A stretch of DNA of 7,830 bases from Bacteroidota bacterium. GTDB lineage: Bacteria > Bacteroidota > Bacteroidia > Chitinophagales > Chitinophagaceae. Below, piece by piece: positions 7,368 through 7,830 of the stretch. The DNA lies in contig JAEWIW010000067.1 in assembly GCA_023386855.1 (NCBI GenBank), forward strand, positions 1-7,830, in the 5' to 3' direction. Numbering within the stretch: the first letter of the stretch is position 1; every line of letters starts with the position of its first letter. The translations under genes and the position numbers were made by a program. Under the pieces are notes generated by a model. It searched no databases. It saw only the letters and a list, made by a program, of their open reading frames with translations, and was not told the origin of the DNA.

Positions 7368-7396
7368 AAAAAAAATGGCCGGCATATGCCAGCCAT
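7368..7396 (-). terminator. Rho-independent terminator of tRNA-Arg
   Basis: Read on the minus strand, this is an 11-base inverted repeat (7375-7396) with one U-G wobble; it folds as a 9-bp stem with an AUAU loop. It runs directly into a tract of U residues (the A-run at 7368-7375 on the plus strand). It starts 3 bases after the tRNA 3' end. On the plus strand the same hairpin has a C-A mismatch and no U tract, so it should not stop the operon coming from the left. Confidence 0.8.
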
Positions 7397-7399
7397 CCG

Positions 7400-7473
<74 letters not shown>

Positions 7474-7491
7474 ATCTCCCTAAAGAGGGTG

Positions 7492-7499
7492 CAAAAGTA
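7492..7499 (-). promoter_or_regulatory. Bacteroidota-type -7 element (TACTTTTG) for tRNA-Arg
   Basis: On the minus strand TACTTTTG matches TAnnTTTG exactly, in the typical Bacteroidota context TTACTTTTGCAC. It ends 18 bases before the tRNA 5' end at 7473, leaving room for a short leader that would be trimmed by RNase P. About 21 bases upstream lies a run of seven T residues (7522-7528), in the -33 region but without an exact TTTG. Confidence 0.6.
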
Positions 7500-7552
7500 A
7501 GGATTCCCGCTTAATGGCAGGAAAAAAATAGCAGGAATTTTCTCCATGCTTA

Positions 7553-7830
7553 TCAGTCCTCCTCGTTCCTTGTTTCCACTCTCTTCCATTGCCCGGGTAA
7601 TTCACCATTGAGAAATTCTATGGATCTTTTAACCACTTTGTTATCCCTGTATATTTTCCGGTGACCTAACCCTTTCGTAATAATAAATTCCAGGTTTGTA
7701 AAACCTGCATCCCTGGCTTTTAAAGCATCTTTAATGGGTGTCAGATCATCCTCTTCATCATGGAACCAAAGAACAGGCCCTTTTATATTTTTCATGGCCC
7801 TGGCAACAGAAAAGTGTTCCGGTCCAACCC
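7553..7830 (-). CDS. Alpha/beta hydrolase, C-terminal part (cut by window edge)
   Basis: Only the last 92 or so residues are in the window; the reading frame stays open to position 7830, so the ATG at 7795 is internal and not the start. The visible segment VGPEHFSVARAMKNIKGPV leads into LWFHDEEDDLTPIKDALKA, the strand-loop that carries the acidic member of the catalytic triad (the Asp at HxxxD before the Pro). GLGHRKI carries the catalytic histidine, and a final helix VVKRSIEFLNGEL closes the fold. The nucleophile elbow (GxSxG) would lie outside the window, so the substrate class cannot be told. The gene is in the same direction as tRNA-Arg, with 79 bases between its stop and the tRNA; no terminator is evident there. 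Confidence 0.85.
   Translation of the reverse strand, partial: VGPEHFSVARAMKNIKGPVLWFHDEEDDLTPIKDALKARDAGFTNLEFIITKGLGHRKIYRDNKVVKRSIEFLNGELPGQWKRVETRNEED

Noticed and set aside
7513..7537. Short direct repeat, AATGGCAGGAA and AATAGCAGGAA
   Set aside because: Two 11-base copies with one mismatch, sharing an A-run, are too short and simple to call a repeat element; no terminator hairpin forms here either.
7553..7795. A complete 80-residue protein starting at the ATG at 7795
   Set aside because: The frame stays open upstream to the window edge with residues that fit the hydrolase fold (VGPEHFSVARA), and the protein starts in the middle of the alpha/beta hydrolase C-terminal region, so it is a partial gene.

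Overview
The window reads as a chromosomal piece of a Bacteroidota bacterium, probably near the Chitinophagaceae/Sphingobacteriia. This rests on the pcm sequence style, the lack of Shine-Dalgarno sequences before any start, TAnnTTTG-type promoter elements (TACTTTTG before the tRNA, TAACTTTG before pcm), a Bacteroidota-like lipoprotein signal, and moderate GC. Strain-level assignment is not possible from sequence reading alone.

Layout. Positions 1-278 (minus) hold the N-terminal part of protein-L-isoaspartate O-methyltransferase, cut by the window edge. A 115-base divergent gap (279-393) holds a promoter-like element for pcm and an AT-rich set of alternating half-sites with an FNR-like core. 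Positions 394-7356 (plus) hold a tight four-gene operon with gaps of 2, 29 and 2 bases. In order the genes encode a DUF1549/DUF1553 cytochrome-like lipoprotein, a Tat-exported DUF1501 protein, a Tat-exported six-bladed NHL propeller, and a membrane protein that joins DUF2231, a c-type haem domain, leucine-rich repeats, a chitobiase-C-terminal-like domain and a discoidin-like C-terminus. Next come a minus-strand Rho-independent terminator (7368-7396), tRNA-Arg(TCT) (7400-7473) with its promoter, and the C-terminal end of an alpha/beta hydrolase (7553-7830, minus).

How the genes may work together. All four operon products carry export or membrane signals, and two of them carry CxxCH haem-attachment motifs (three motifs in total). 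The domains were first named from planctomycete proteins and remain functionally obscure. The simplest reading is an extracytoplasmic redox and hydrolysis module: an inner-membrane DUF2231/cytochrome c protein that could pass electrons, a lipoprotein with two haem-type motifs, a DUF1501 protein with alkaline-phosphatase-superfamily-like Asp/His motifs, and a propeller. The propeller keeps the three-histidine zinc site, the Tyr and one Arg of peptidyl-alpha-hydroxyglycine alpha-amidating lyase but lacks that enzyme's substrate-binding Arg. The carbohydrate-binding-like domains of the last protein hint at a glycan or surface substrate. The substrate is not revealed by the sequence.

The most interesting points are the intact four-gene module, the lyase-like propeller inside it, and the unusual domain fusion in the last gene. 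The flanking genes (pcm, tRNA-Arg, alpha/beta hydrolase) look like ordinary chromosomal housekeeping.
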